A DNA stretch of 28,955 nt from Kiritimatiellia bacterium (GCA_029939545.1 JAOZSS010000010.1:1-28955); one strand, 5' to 3'. Shown: positions 1 through 7,367, numbered from the stretch's first letter. The notes: generated by a model from the sequence alone, not told the origin. Numbers and translations are program-made.

Positions 1-2
1 TG

Positions 3-539
3 GAAGGCCGGGTCTTCTGTGGCGTGATGTCTACTGAGCAGCGGGCCGGCCGCCTCTATCGGCTGGACCCCGATGGGTCCCTGACGGTGGTTGTGGAGCA
101 CACAGGCACGGCGAATGGCATGGGGTTCTCGCCTGACCTGACACGACTGTACTTCTGTGACTCGCGCCAGCGGACGCTCTCCGTGTTCGACTATGATCGT
201 GAGACGGGCGGTATCACGAATCGCCGGGTCCTCGTTCGACCCCGCGGCGACGAAGGCAAGCCGGACGGGATGACGGTGGACTCGGAAGGTCGCCTGTGGT
301 CGGCGCGGTGGGATGGAGCACGGCTGGTGCGGCTGGATCGTGAGGGCGGGGAGCTGTTGCGAATCGATTTTCCCGTGCGCAACGTCTCGTGCGTTACGTT
401 CGGCGGCCCGGAATACACCGATATCTTTGTGACGACAGCCAGTTGTGGCGATCCTGAAGCCAACGGCGAGCTGTCCGGATCGCTCTTCCATCTGAACCTG
501 GGCATCCGCGGCTGCGCAGAGTTTCGCTCCGCGCTGTAA
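3..539 (+). CDS. SMP-30/gluconolactonase-like protein, 3' part
   Basis: The reading frame is open from the left edge, so the N-terminus lies outside the window; the internal GTG/ATG at 24-29 is probably not the start. The visible part has the SMP-30/gluconolactonase/LRE beta-propeller pattern: a Gly-Arg-Leu-Tyr-Arg-Leu strand, then NGMGFSPD, then LYFCDS, then GKPDGMTVDSEGRLWSARWDG, a C-terminal blade with ITTAS-like TTASCG, and an ending close to GSLFHLNLGIRG. Family members are Ca2+-dependent sugar lactonases or related hydrolases that open aldonolactones. The sequence supports the family but not the substrate. The C-terminus looks complete. Confidence 0.85.
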   Translation, partial: EGRVFCGVMSTEQRAGRLYRLDPDGSLTVVVEHTGTANGMGFSPDLTRLYFCDSRQRTLSVFDYDRETGGITNRRVLVRPRGDEGKPDGMTVDSEGRLWSARWDGARLVRLDREGGELLRIDFPVRNVSCVTFGGPEYTDIFVTTASCGDPEANGELSGSLFHLNLGIRGCAEFRSAL

Positions 540-546
540 AATGACT

Positions 547-575
547 TTGACCTGTGCGGCCGGTCTGACTACTAT
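547..575 (+). promoter_or_regulatory. Predicted sigma70-type promoter of tRNA-Leu
   Basis: TTGACC at 547-552 and TACTAT at 570-575 are separated by exactly 17 bases. The tRNA begins at 594, about 12 bases after the expected start site. A GC-rich stretch (gccgcc) directly follows the -10 box, the kind of discriminator found at growth-rate and stringently controlled stable-RNA promoters. The same TACTAT hexamer appears in two other predicted promoters here. Confidence 0.65.
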
Positions 576-593
576 GCCGCCTGATTTTGTTGC

Positions 594-681
594 GCACCCG
601 TGGTGAAATTGGCATACACGCATGGTTCAGGTCCATGTGCCCGTTGAGGGCGTGGAGGTTCGACTCCTCTCGGGTGCACCA
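594..681 (+). tRNA. tRNA-Leu, anticodon CAG
   Basis: The acceptor strand GCACCCG (594-600) pairs with CGGGTGC (671-677); the discriminator is A678 and CCA is encoded at 679-681. The anticodon stem is CATGG/CCATG around a seven-base loop, with anticodon CAG at 628-630, which reads CUG. A long variable arm (class II tRNA) follows, built on GCCC/GGGC. The T arm is GGAGG-TTCGACT-CCTCT. The length and long variable arm fit leucine. Confidence 0.95.
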
Positions 682-689
682 CTCACTCA

Positions 690-760
690 GCCAAGGGAGG
701 GGCTTTCTTGGCTGGAGTATCGCTTCGCGATAATAGGCCTGCGAAAGCCCCTTCCTTGGC
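690..760 (+). repeat. Inverted repeat downstream of tRNA-Leu
   Basis: An 18-base left arm (690-707, beginning GCCAAGG) pairs with 743-760 with one mismatch. The spacer holds its own perfect hairpin, TATCGC-TTC-GCGATA at 718-732. There is no T-tract after the outer arm, so it is not a textbook intrinsic terminator, although it could end or protect the tRNA transcript. The rest of 682-903 shows no gene. Confidence 0.7.
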
Positions 761-812
761 TTCGCTCGTGAGATAGGTTGTTTCTCCGCCCTCCATCCCT
801 CCGCTTTCGGGC

Positions 813-841
813 TTGTTTGTCTGCATTAACACACCTATCCT
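813..841 (+). promoter_or_regulatory. Possible promoter of ilvE
   Basis: TTGTTT at 813-818 and TATCCT at 836-841 have a 17-base spacer. Transcription would begin near 848, just before the leader hairpin and about 55 bases before the ilvE start. The -35 match is weak (3 of 6). Confidence 0.35.
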
Positions 842-858
842 TATAGCAGTCGTGAAGA

Positions 859-879
859 GCCCCGCATCTACTGCGGGGC
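859..879 (+). promoter_or_regulatory. GC-rich leader hairpin before ilvE
   Basis: GCCCCGCA (859-866) pairs perfectly with TGCGGGGC (872-879) around TCTAC, followed by a T/G-rich run (gttgttgtgttg). It resembles an intrinsic terminator with an interrupted T-tract. It could end upstream transcription, or act as an attenuator or a 5' stabiliser if ilvE is transcribed from the promoter just upstream. No leader peptide rich in Leu, Ile or Val codons was seen. Confidence 0.5.
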
Positions 880-903
880 GTTGTTGTGTTGAGGGAGGTC
901 AGA

Positions 904-1824
904 ATGTCGTTTGGGCAGGGAAAAATTTGGTATGATGGGAAGCTCGTGGATTGGGCGGATGCAACCTGTCATGTGATGTCGCATGCGCTTCATTACGGAT
1001 CATCGGTATTCGAAGGCATCCGCTGCTACGACACAGGCAAAGGGCAGGCCATCTTCCGCTTGAGTGACCACATGCGGCGCCTGTACGAGTCGGCCAAGAT
1101 CTATCGTATGGAGATTCCTTTCGACCAGGCCGCGCTGGAGCAGGCCGTCATTGACACGGTCAGAGAGAACAACCTGCAGTCGTGCTATATCCGCCCTTTG
1201 GCCTTCCGTGGCATGGGCGCGATGGGGGTGAACCCCAAGACCTGCCCGGTAAACGTCATCATAGCGGCGTGGAGCTGGGGTAAGTATCTGGGGGAAGAGG
1301 CGATGGAGGTCGGCGTGTCGGTGCGCGTCTCATCCTGGCGCCGACCGGCACCGGACACGTTTCCGACGATGGCCAAGGCGGGCGGGAACTACCTGAACTC
1401 GCAGCTCATCAAGATGGAGGCCACGGACGATGGGTTCGATGAGGGTATTGCGCTGGATCACTATGGGTTTGTCTCCGAAGGATCGGGGGAGAACATCTTC
1501 ATGGTACGCAACGGGGTGGTATACACGCCCCCTTCCAGCTCATCGATTCTGCCCGGTATCACACGGCACTGTGTCGTGACCCTGGCCCGCGCGCTGGGGC
1601 TTCAGGTTCGTCAGCAGGTCATTCCGCGCGAGGCGCTATACGTGGCCGACGAGGTATTCTTCTCAGGTACGGCGGCCGAGATTACACCGGTCTCCAAAAT
1701 TGACAACATTGTGATCGGTGAGGGCCGACGTGGGCCGGTAACTGAGCGAATCCAGTCCGCCTTCTTCAATATCGTTGAAGGGCGTGCTGAGGATACCTAC
1801 GGCTGGTTCACCCCGGTCGCGTAG
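904..1824 (+). CDS. ilvE: Branched-chain amino acid aminotransferase
   Basis: A class IV PLP-dependent aminotransferase of 306 aa, close to the usual IlvE length. It makes the last step of Leu, Ile and Val synthesis by moving an amino group from glutamate to branched-chain 2-oxo acids, in the cytosol. The N-terminal block (KIWYDGKLVDWADA), the HYGSSVFEGIRCY block and the PLP-lysine block TMAKAGGNYLNSQ are all clear, with Lys158 as the Schiff-base residue. SEGSGENIF and a C-terminal GTAAEITPV block follow. The ATG at 904 is chosen because GAGGGAGG lies just upstream; a GTG at 886 in the same frame is less likely. mcsA follows after 23 bases, so the two may share a transcript. Confidence 0.95.
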   Translation: MSFGQGKIWYDGKLVDWADATCHVMSHALHYGSSVFEGIRCYDTGKGQAIFRLSDHMRRLYESAKIYRMEIPFDQAALEQAVIDTVRENNLQSCYIRPLAFRGMGAMGVNPKTCPVNVIIAAWSWGKYLGEEAMEVGVSVRVSSWRRPAPDTFPTMAKAGGNYLNSQLIKMEATDDGFDEGIALDHYGFVSEGSGENIFMVRNGVVYTPPSSSSILPGITRHCVVTLARALGLQVRQQVIPREALYVADEVFFSGTAAEITPVSKIDNIVIGEGRRGPVTERIQSAFFNIVEGRAEDTYGWFTPVA

Positions 1825-1847
1825 GTTTTCCCGCCAAGAGGGCAACC

Positions 1848-2342
1848 ATGAAGTGCGAAATCTGCGAATGCCGCGAGGCCTCGGTACATTTCAAGCAGGT
1901 CTGCGACGGACAGATCCGGGAGATGTACGTCTGCGAGGAATGCGCGGAAGAGAACGGGTTCAACCTTCAGTCGCCGCTCTCGATGCCTGACTTCCTTTTC
2001 GGCGCCGGTCTGCAGGCGGAGAAGCGAGACGCTTCATCTGAAAAGACCTGCCTTGTCTGTGGGACGACGGGTAAGGACTTCAAAAAGCGATTCCTGCTGG
2101 GGTGCCCCTCCTGCTACGAAGCGTTTGCGGAAGAGCTGTCGCCCTACCTTCGTGCCATGCAGAAGGGGTCCCGGCATGTCGGCAAAGCTCCCGCCGGTGA
2201 GGCGCTGACCGCCGAGATTGCGGCCATGCAGCAGGCGCTGGAGCGGGCCGTTTCGGCACAGGATTTCGAAGAGGCGGCTACACTGCGTGACCGCATTCGC
2301 GATCTCCAGGCAACGTGTGATGACGCTGATGAGGGAGAGTGA
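1848..2342 (+). CDS. mcsA: McsA-type zinc-finger/UVR protein, activator of protein arginine kinase
   Basis: A 164-aa protein with four CxxC knuckles (Cys3/6, 29/32, 68/71 and 86/89) that should bind two zinc ions, and a C-terminal UvrB/UvrC-type helical motif at about 129-152 (ALERAVSAQDFEEAATLRDR). This is the layout of McsA, which binds and activates the arginine kinase McsB in Firmicutes. The ATG at 1848 is preceded by AAGAGGG. Its stop overlaps the beginning of mcsB. The context with mcsB and clpC strongly supports the name. Confidence 0.9.
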   Translation: MKCEICECREASVHFKQVCDGQIREMYVCEECAEENGFNLQSPLSMPDFLFGAGLQAEKRDASSEKTCLVCGTTGKDFKKRFLLGCPSCYEAFAEELSPYLRAMQKGSRHVGKAPAGEALTAEIAAMQQALERAVSAQDFEEAATLRDRIRDLQATCDDADEGE

Positions 2343-2344
2343 CC

Positions 2345-3406
2345 ATGTTCGTTGACGAGCTAATCAGGCAGCCGGGTCTGTGGTCGAGCAATGACTTGGA
2401 AGCAGGGATTGTGGTTAGCAGTCGCGTGCGGCTGGCGCGCAACCTCAAGTGCGCGGCGTTTCCCGGATGGGCCAAGGATGATGAACGGCTTCGCCTCTGT
2501 GACGCGATCCGGCAGGCATGCGCGGGAATCCCAGAGCTGAAGCGCGGCACCTTCCTTGACATGGGTGCGCTGGAGAAGGTCGACAAGGATGTGTTGACCG
2601 AACGTCACCTTATTAGCCGGGAGCTCGCCGCCATGGGCGAGGGTAGCGGCGTCATTCTTCGGCACGATAACAACGTGGCGATTATGATTAACGAGGAAGA
2701 CCACCTTCGCATGCAGGTTATCAGCCCGGGAATGAGCCTGTATGATCTATGGAAAACAATGGATGGCCTGGATACGGCGCTCTCGGAGCAGCTTGACTAT
2801 GCGTTCTCGCCGCGCCTGGGGTACCTGACGGCGTGTCCCAGCAACGTGGGAACCGGGCTTCGCGTGAGCGTGATGCTTCACCTGACAGGGCTGCGCCTGC
2901 TCAACGAGGTCGATCCGGTGGTCAAGGGCTTGGATAAGATCGGCCTGGCCGTGCGGGGTGTCCTCGGTGAAGGCAGCGATGCCGAGGGAAATATCTTCCA
3001 GGTATCCAACCAGGCGACCCTGGGCGAGTCCGAAAAGGAAATCGTTGATCTCTTGGATAAGGTGGGCAACGAGCTGGTGCAGCATGAGCGCAACGCGCGC
3101 GCGCGCCTGCTTCAGGACCGTCTCTCTTTTGTACAGGATTATGTGGGCCGTGCCCTTGGCATCATGTCCCATGCCTGCCTGCTCTCGTCCGGCGAGGTGA
3201 CGGATCTCGTGGCGGCGTTGCGTTTTGGGGTCGAATTGGGCATGGTTCGCAAGGTGGTGCCCTCCGAACTAAACGAGATAATGCTTTTGACACAGCCGGG
3301 ACACTTACAGAAACTTTATGAGCGTGTAATTACGACTGAGGAACGGGATGAATTGCGCGCACAACTGGTGAAAAAACGAATCGCTTCGTGCGAATTGGTG
3401 GACTGA
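2345..3406 (+). CDS. mcsB: Protein arginine kinase McsB
   Basis: A guanido-phosphotransferase family member of 353 aa. McsB phosphorylates arginine residues on damaged proteins, marking them for ClpC-ClpP in the cytosol. Visible motifs are the nucleotide-binding SSRVRLARN (25-33), NEEDHLRMQ (116-124), the CPSNVGT loop (164-170) and the ERNARARLL helix near 248-256. RDELRA at 334-339 matches the RDxxRA phospho-arginine pocket described for bacterial McsB and absent from creatine kinases. ATG 2345 has GGGAGAG upstream; GTG 2339, which overlaps the mcsA stop, is the alternative. Confidence 0.95.
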   Translation: MFVDELIRQPGLWSSNDLEAGIVVSSRVRLARNLKCAAFPGWAKDDERLRLCDAIRQACAGIPELKRGTFLDMGALEKVDKDVLTERHLISRELAAMGEGSGVILRHDNNVAIMINEEDHLRMQVISPGMSLYDLWKTMDGLDTALSEQLDYAFSPRLGYLTACPSNVGTGLRVSVMLHLTGLRLLNEVDPVVKGLDKIGLAVRGVLGEGSDAEGNIFQVSNQATLGESEKEIVDLLDKVGNELVQHERNARARLLQDRLSFVQDYVGRALGIMSHACLLSSGEVTDLVAALRFGVELGMVRKVVPSELNEIMLLTQPGHLQKLYERVITTEERDELRAQLVKKRIASCELVD

Positions 3407-3418
3407 TGGTGATTCAGG

Positions 3419-3590
3419 CGTCAGAAGTCAGGAGCCAGGAGTCAGAATAGTGAACCCGCAACGAACAGTAGCCTGCTTGTGCAATGTGTGCTTGAGTCTG
3501 TCGCACACAGACGTGCTGCGACAGGTCACTGGACAATTAGAAGGGTGTTCTTGGGTTATTCTTAATTCTGACTACTGAATTCTGACTACT
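3419..3590 (+). repeat. Short CAGAAGTCAGGAG-type repeats between mcsB and clpC
   Basis: Just after the mcsB stop is a run of the variants gtcagaa/gtcagga/gccagga/gtcagaa (about 3419-3448). Near clpC is its inverted counterpart, with two exact copies of AATTCTGACTACT (3564-3576 and 3578-3590) spaced 14 bases apart. The two ends can fold on each other imperfectly. The composition resembles low-complexity intergenic repeats and not a regulator site I can name. The repeats do not match the CtsR operator (tandem GGTCAAA heptads). Confidence 0.55.
3498..3524 (+). promoter_or_regulatory. Perfect 8-bp inverted repeat upstream of clpC
   Basis: CTGTCGCA (3498-3505) and TGCGACAG (3517-3524) are perfect reverse complements separated by 11 bases, about 85 bases before the clpC start. 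This could be an operator for a dimeric stress regulator or an mRNA hairpin. No T-tract follows, so an intrinsic terminator is unlikely. Confidence 0.35.
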
Positions 3591-3609
3591 TGAGTAGTGA
3601 GGACTGATT

Positions 3610-6105
3610 ATGGATGGATTTGCAAACTTTACACCGCGGGCGCAACAGGTCATCAAATTGGCCCGCCGCGAAGCCAGCCGCTTCAATCACCCCTACGTCG
3701 GGACTGAGCACCTGCTGCTCGGTCTGATCGTACTGGGGGAGGGTGTGGCCGTTAACGTACTCGAGCGCATGGGCATTTCGCTCGAGAGCGTACGCTACGA
3801 GGTGGAGAAGGCCGTGGGACAGGGACCGGAGACCAAGACGGTTGGTAACGTGCCTTTCACGCCACGCTCCAAGAAAGTGCTGCAGCTTGCCTTGGCCGAG
3901 GCCCAGGCGCTCAACCATACCTACGAGGGGACGGAGCATATTCTGCTCGGTCTGTTGCGAGAGGGTGAAGGGGTAGCGGCGCAGGTTCTGAAGAACCTGG
4001 AAGTGGATCTCGATACGGCGCGTGAGGAAGTCATGCGCGAGCTCGATCCCAGCTTCGAGTATGGCGAGTATGACGATCTCGATGACGAGGAGACCGAAGA
4101 GGGGAAGCCTCCTGCGACCAAGAAGTCCGCCAAGGATGTCAAGACCCCGGCCCTGAAGGCCTTCGGGCGCGACTTGACCGCGCTGGCGACCAAGGGCGAG
4201 CTGGATCCCATGATCGGGCGCAAGAATGAGCTGGAGCGCACGATCCAAATCCTCTGTCGCCGCACCAAGAACAATCCGGTGCTGCTGGGCGAGGCAGGCG
4301 TGGGCAAGACTGCCATCGTGGAGGGCTTGGCCCAACTCGTGGTGTCCGGGGATGTGCCCGACATTATGCACGGACGCCGGGTCATCACACTCGATATGGC
4401 CCTCATGATTGCCGGTACCAAGTATCGCGGCCAGTTTGAAGAACGTATCAAAGCCGTAATGGATGAGATCCGGCGCGTCGGCAATGTCATTCTGTTTATG
4501 GACGAGTTGCATACCATTGTCGGTGCCGGCGGCGCTGAAGGGGCGATGGATGCCTCTAATATAATCAAACCTGCTTTGGCGCGTGGTGAGCTTCAGTGCG
4601 TGGGGGCGACGACACTCAACGAGTATCGTAAGTATATCGAAAAAGATTCCGCGCTGGCGCGCCGCTTTCAGACGATCATGGTGGATGAGCCCAGCGTGGA
4701 AGATACGATAGAGATTTTGAAAGGAATTAGTGATCGCTACGAAGCGCATCACAATGCCCGCTACACGGAGGAAGCGATTGAGTCCGCTGCCCGCCTGTCT
4801 TCCCGTTACATTACGGGGCGTTACCAGCCGGACAAAGCCATTGACATGATCGACGAAGCCGGCGCGCGCGCCCGGATCCTCTCGTCCAAGCGATCACCCG
4901 ACATCCGCGACCGTGAAGCCGGGATCAAACTGACCCGTATCGCAAAAGAGAAGGCGATCAAGGAACAGCGCTTCGAAGAAGCCGCCGAACTGCGCGATCG
5001 TGAACGCAAGGAGAAGGAGGGCCTGACCAAGATCCTCGATACGTGGCGCAAGGAAAACCGAGAGAACGTCACAACCATCACGGCGGAAGATGTCATGGCC
5101 GTGATCTCGAAGTCGACCGGTGTGCCGCTGCGCCGTATGGACCAGAAAGAGCTGGCGCGCCTGTTGGGCATGGAAAAAGAGCTGTCCAGGGGTGTTATCG
5201 GTCAGGGCGAAGCTGTGGCGACAATCTCGCGCGCCTTGCGCCGGTCGCGGGCCGACCTCAAAGATCCATGCCGCCCGATCGGCTCATTCATCTTTCTCGG
5301 TTCAACCGGCGTAGGTAAGACTCTGCTGGCCAAGGCCCTGGCCGAGTTCATGTTCGGAGACAGCGACTCACTAATACAGCTCGATATGTCGGAGTACATG
5401 GAGAAGTTTACCGTGTCCCGGCTGATCGGGTCGCCCCCGGGCTACGTGGGGCACGAAGAAGGCGGACAGCTTACGGAGAAGGTCAGACGTCGCCCCTACT
5501 CGGTTGTTCTGTTCGACGAAGTCGAGAAGGCGCATCCCGATGTCATGCACATGATGTTGCAGATCCTGGAGGAGGGAAAGCTGACAGACAGCCTCGGACG
5601 ACGCGTCGATTTTCGCAATACCGTGGTTATCCTGACCTCCAACCTCGGGTTTGACGCCGCGCACAAGGGTGCCGGGCTGGGGTTTGGGAGCGGCATGGGA
5701 GAAGGAGCCGATGAAGCGGGCTTCAGGAACCGGATGCTGGAAGAGGCCAAGCGCGCCTTCAAGCCGGAGCTCCTCAACCGGTTCGACGATATGATCGTGT
5801 TCCGGCGCCTGGACAGGAGTGATGTGAGCAAGATCCTGACGCTGGAGCTCAGCAAGGTTCGCGAACGGCTGGCGGCGAAGGGCAAACGTATCGAGCTCAC
5901 GCGATCCGCTCGCGAGTTCCTGGTTGAGAAGGGATTTGACGAAGCATCCGGCGCGCGTCCACTGCGTCGGGCTGTCGAGCGCTATATCGAAGATCCGCTT
6001 GCCGAAGAGATCCTGAAGGGCACTCTGGGCGATGGAAAGAAGATCGAGGTGAAGCGAAAGGATGACGCGCTGGTCTTCCGTCTCAAGGAGATGGCCAAAA
6101 CCTGA
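3610..6105 (+). CDS. clpC: ATP-dependent Clp protease ATP-binding subunit ClpC
   Basis: A two-ring AAA+ unfoldase of 831 aa that feeds substrates to ClpP. Order of domains: two Clp N-terminal repeats (about 1-150), D1 with Walker A GEAGVGKT (Lys233) and Walker B Asp298-Glu299, a UVR-containing middle coiled coil (KEQRFEEAAELRD near 451), D2 with GSTGVGKT (Lys570) and Asp636-Glu637, then the ClpB/C C-terminal small domain. An LGF tripeptide at 690-692 sits where the ClpP-docking loop is in ClpC. The short UVR middle domain separates it from ClpB. It follows mcsA-mcsB, the order seen in Firmicutes stress operons. GTGAGGA before ATG 3610 serves as the ribosome site. Confidence 0.96.
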   Translation: MDGFANFTPRAQQVIKLARREASRFNHPYVGTEHLLLGLIVLGEGVAVNVLERMGISLESVRYEVEKAVGQGPETKTVGNVPFTPRSKKVLQLALAEAQALNHTYEGTEHILLGLLREGEGVAAQVLKNLEVDLDTAREEVMRELDPSFEYGEYDDLDDEETEEGKPPATKKSAKDVKTPALKAFGRDLTALATKGELDPMIGRKNELERTIQILCRRTKNNPVLLGEAGVGKTAIVEGLAQLVVSGDVPDIMHGRRVITLDMALMIAGTKYRGQFEERIKAVMDEIRRVGNVILFMDELHTIVGAGGAEGAMDASNIIKPALARGELQCVGATTLNEYRKYIEKDSALARRFQTIMVDEPSVEDTIEILKGISDRYEAHHNARYTEEAIESAARLSSRYITGRYQPDKAIDMIDEAGARARILSSKRSPDIRDREAGIKLTRIAKEKAIKEQRFEEAAELRDRERKEKEGLTKILDTWRKENRENVTTITAEDVMAVISKSTGVPLRRMDQKELARLLGMEKELSRGVIGQGEAVATISRALRRSRADLKDPCRPIGSFIFLGSTGVGKTLLAKALAEFMFGDSDSLIQLDMSEYMEKFTVSRLIGSPPGYVGHEEGGQLTEKVRRRPYSVVLFDEVEKAHPDVMHMMLQILEEGKLTDSLGRRVDFRNTVVILTSNLGFDAAHKGAGLGFGSGMGEGADEAGFRNRMLEEAKRAFKPELLNRFDDMIVFRRLDRSDVSKILTLELSKVRERLAAKGKRIELTRSAREFLVEKGFDEASGARPLRRAVERYIEDPLAEEILKGTLGDGKKIEVKRKDDALVFRLKEMAKT

Positions 6106-6116
6106 GGGAATAAGGC

Positions 6117-6146
6117 TTGCAAATTTGGAAGAGAGATGGGTACTAT
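6117..6146 (+). promoter_or_regulatory. Predicted promoter of the rpsP operon
   Basis: TTGCAA at 6117-6122 and TACTAT at 6141-6146 are 18 bases apart, starting 12 bases after the clpC stop. The -10 hexamer is identical to that of the tRNA-Leu promoter. Confidence 0.5.
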
Positions 6147-6151
6147 TCTCG

Positions 6152-6167
6152 GCTTTCGCATGAAAGC
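6152..6167 (+). promoter_or_regulatory. Leader hairpin of the rpsP transcript
   Basis: GCTTTC (6152-6157) pairs with GAAAGC (6162-6167) around the loop GCAT. It lies at the expected 5' end of the rpsP mRNA, about 40 bases before the start codon. Its role is unknown; it may be a stabilising 5' structure or a site of autogenous control. Confidence 0.35.
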
Positions 6168-6209
6168 GGGAAAGAAGTGTAGACAGAAGTAGATCGGACG
6201 GGAGTTCTC

Positions 6210-6614
6210 ATGGCAGTGAAGATCAGATTGACGCGGACCGGAGCCAGGAATGCGGCTGCTTTTCGTGTAGTGGCAGCGGATAGTCGTTCCCCGCGTGATG
6301 GACGGTTTCTGGAGATTCTGGGCTGGTACGATCCAAAGCTGGAGAACGCGAATTGCGACCTTAAGCTAGACCGGGTCGCGTACTGGAAAAGCCAGGGCGC
6401 GGAAGTCAGCGATACGGTCAAAAGCCTGGTAAAGCAGAAGATGGCCAGGCCGGAAGCAGCAGTGGAAGCGCTCGTCGCTGAAGCCTCTGTTGAAGAAGAA
6501 GCGGCGCCAGTTGCGGAGCCGGAGGCCAAAGAAGTCGAGCCGGCTGCGGAGACAGAGGAGGCCGTGGAGGCCACTGAGACAGCGGACGAGGAAGAGGGTA
6601 AGGCCGACGCCTAG
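6210..6614 (+). CDS. rpsP: 30S ribosomal protein S16 with acidic C-terminal tail
   Basis: The first 80 or so residues are a standard S16: MAVKIRLTRTGARNAAAFRVV, then SPRDGRFLEILGWYDP, then LKLDRVAYWKSQGAEVSDTVKSLVK. S16 helps assemble the 5' domain of the 30S subunit. After residue 85 the protein continues for about 50 residues of almost pure Ala, Glu, Val and Pro (EAAVEALVAEASVEEEAAP and onward), giving 134 aa. Such Ala/Glu tails occur on S16 in some phyla and are expected to be disordered. GGGAG lies six bases before ATG 6210. trmD follows directly; rimM, usually next, is absent. Confidence 0.96.
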   Translation: MAVKIRLTRTGARNAAAFRVVAADSRSPRDGRFLEILGWYDPKLENANCDLKLDRVAYWKSQGAEVSDTVKSLVKQKMARPEAAVEALVAEASVEEEAAPVAEPEAKEVEPAAETEEAVEATETADEEEGKADA

Positions 6615-6644
6615 CCGACGGAATGCGCGGCATCGTTGCGGATT

Positions 6645-7367
6645 ATGTCCGAGCCTCTTGAGATTGATGTAATAACGATTTTCCCCGGCATGCTGCGAGG
6701 GTTCCTCGATGCGAGCATGTTGGGGCGGGCTGCGGCCAACGGGTTGGCCGTTGTCCGGACCATCAACCTTCGGGATTTTACGGAGGATGTTCACCGGACC
6801 ACGGATGATCGGCCCTACGGTGGTGGTCCCGGGATGGTGATGAAGCCGGAGCCGCTGTTCAAGGCCGTTGAGTCGGTGAGGCGACCGGAATCGCGCGTGG
6901 TGTTGATGACGCCGCAGGGCGAGCCGTTCACCCAGCGACGTGCGGAGAGTTTGAGCCGGAAACGGCACTTGATATTTGTGTGTGGGCACTACGAAGGCGT
7001 CGATGAGCGCGTTCGTGAGAGCTTGATCACTGATGAGATTTCGATAGGTGACTACGTGTTGACCAACGGGGCGCTGGCCGCCACCGTGGTGGTAGATGCA
7101 GTGGTCAGGCTGGTTCCCGGGGTGCTGGGAGGAGAAGGAGCAACAGAGGACGAATCGTTTAGCCAGGGGTTGCTGGAGTATCCGCAGTACACCCGGCCAA
7201 CCCGTTTCAGAGGCATGGATGTGCCCGAGATCCTGAAATCAGGAAATCACGCGGAAGTAGACAGGTGGCGCCGGAAGCAGGCGGCTGAACGGACACGGTT
7301 GCGCAGGCCGGACTTGATTACGAAGGATGTGCAAGAGAGAGAAAACCAACATGGATGCACAGGATAG
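6645..7367 (+). CDS. trmD: tRNA (guanine37-N1)-methyltransferase
   Basis: A SPOUT-class trefoil-knot enzyme of 240 aa that uses S-adenosylmethionine to methylate G37 next to the anticodon and so prevents frameshifts. Key blocks: ITIFPGML at the N-terminus, DDRPYGGGPGMVMKPEPLF, the knot segment HYEGVDERV and SIGDYVLTNGALAA, and the C-terminal tRNA-binding YTRPTRFRGMDVPEILKSGNH. The usual GGEL of the knot reads NGAL here. ATG 6645 gives the best fit; TTG 6636 is possible. The last seven codons and the stop lie inside the left arm of an inverted repeat, so the native C-terminus has been replaced or extended. Confidence 0.95.
   Translation: MSEPLEIDVITIFPGMLRGFLDASMLGRAAANGLAVVRTINLRDFTEDVHRTTDDRPYGGGPGMVMKPEPLFKAVESVRRPESRVVLMTPQGEPFTQRRAESLSRKRHLIFVCGHYEGVDERVRESLITDEISIGDYVLTNGALAATVVVDAVVRLVPGVLGGEGATEDESFSQGLLEYPQYTRPTRFRGMDVPEILKSGNHAEVDRWRRKQAAERTRLRRPDLITKDVQERENQHGCTG

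Noticed and set aside
24..29. GTG/ATG at 24-29 as the true start of the SMP-30-like gene
   Set aside because: The frame is open to the window edge and the residues just before it (EGRVFCGV) continue the family pattern, so the gene starts upstream of the window.
3560..3610. CtsR operator before clpC
   Set aside because: The direct repeats here are AATTCTGACTACT and do not match tandem GGTCAAA heptads.
3586..4752. 388-aa open frame antisense to clpC
   Set aside because: It mirrors the clpC codons on the other strand (His- and Leu-rich, no recognisable domain) and has no independent start signal.
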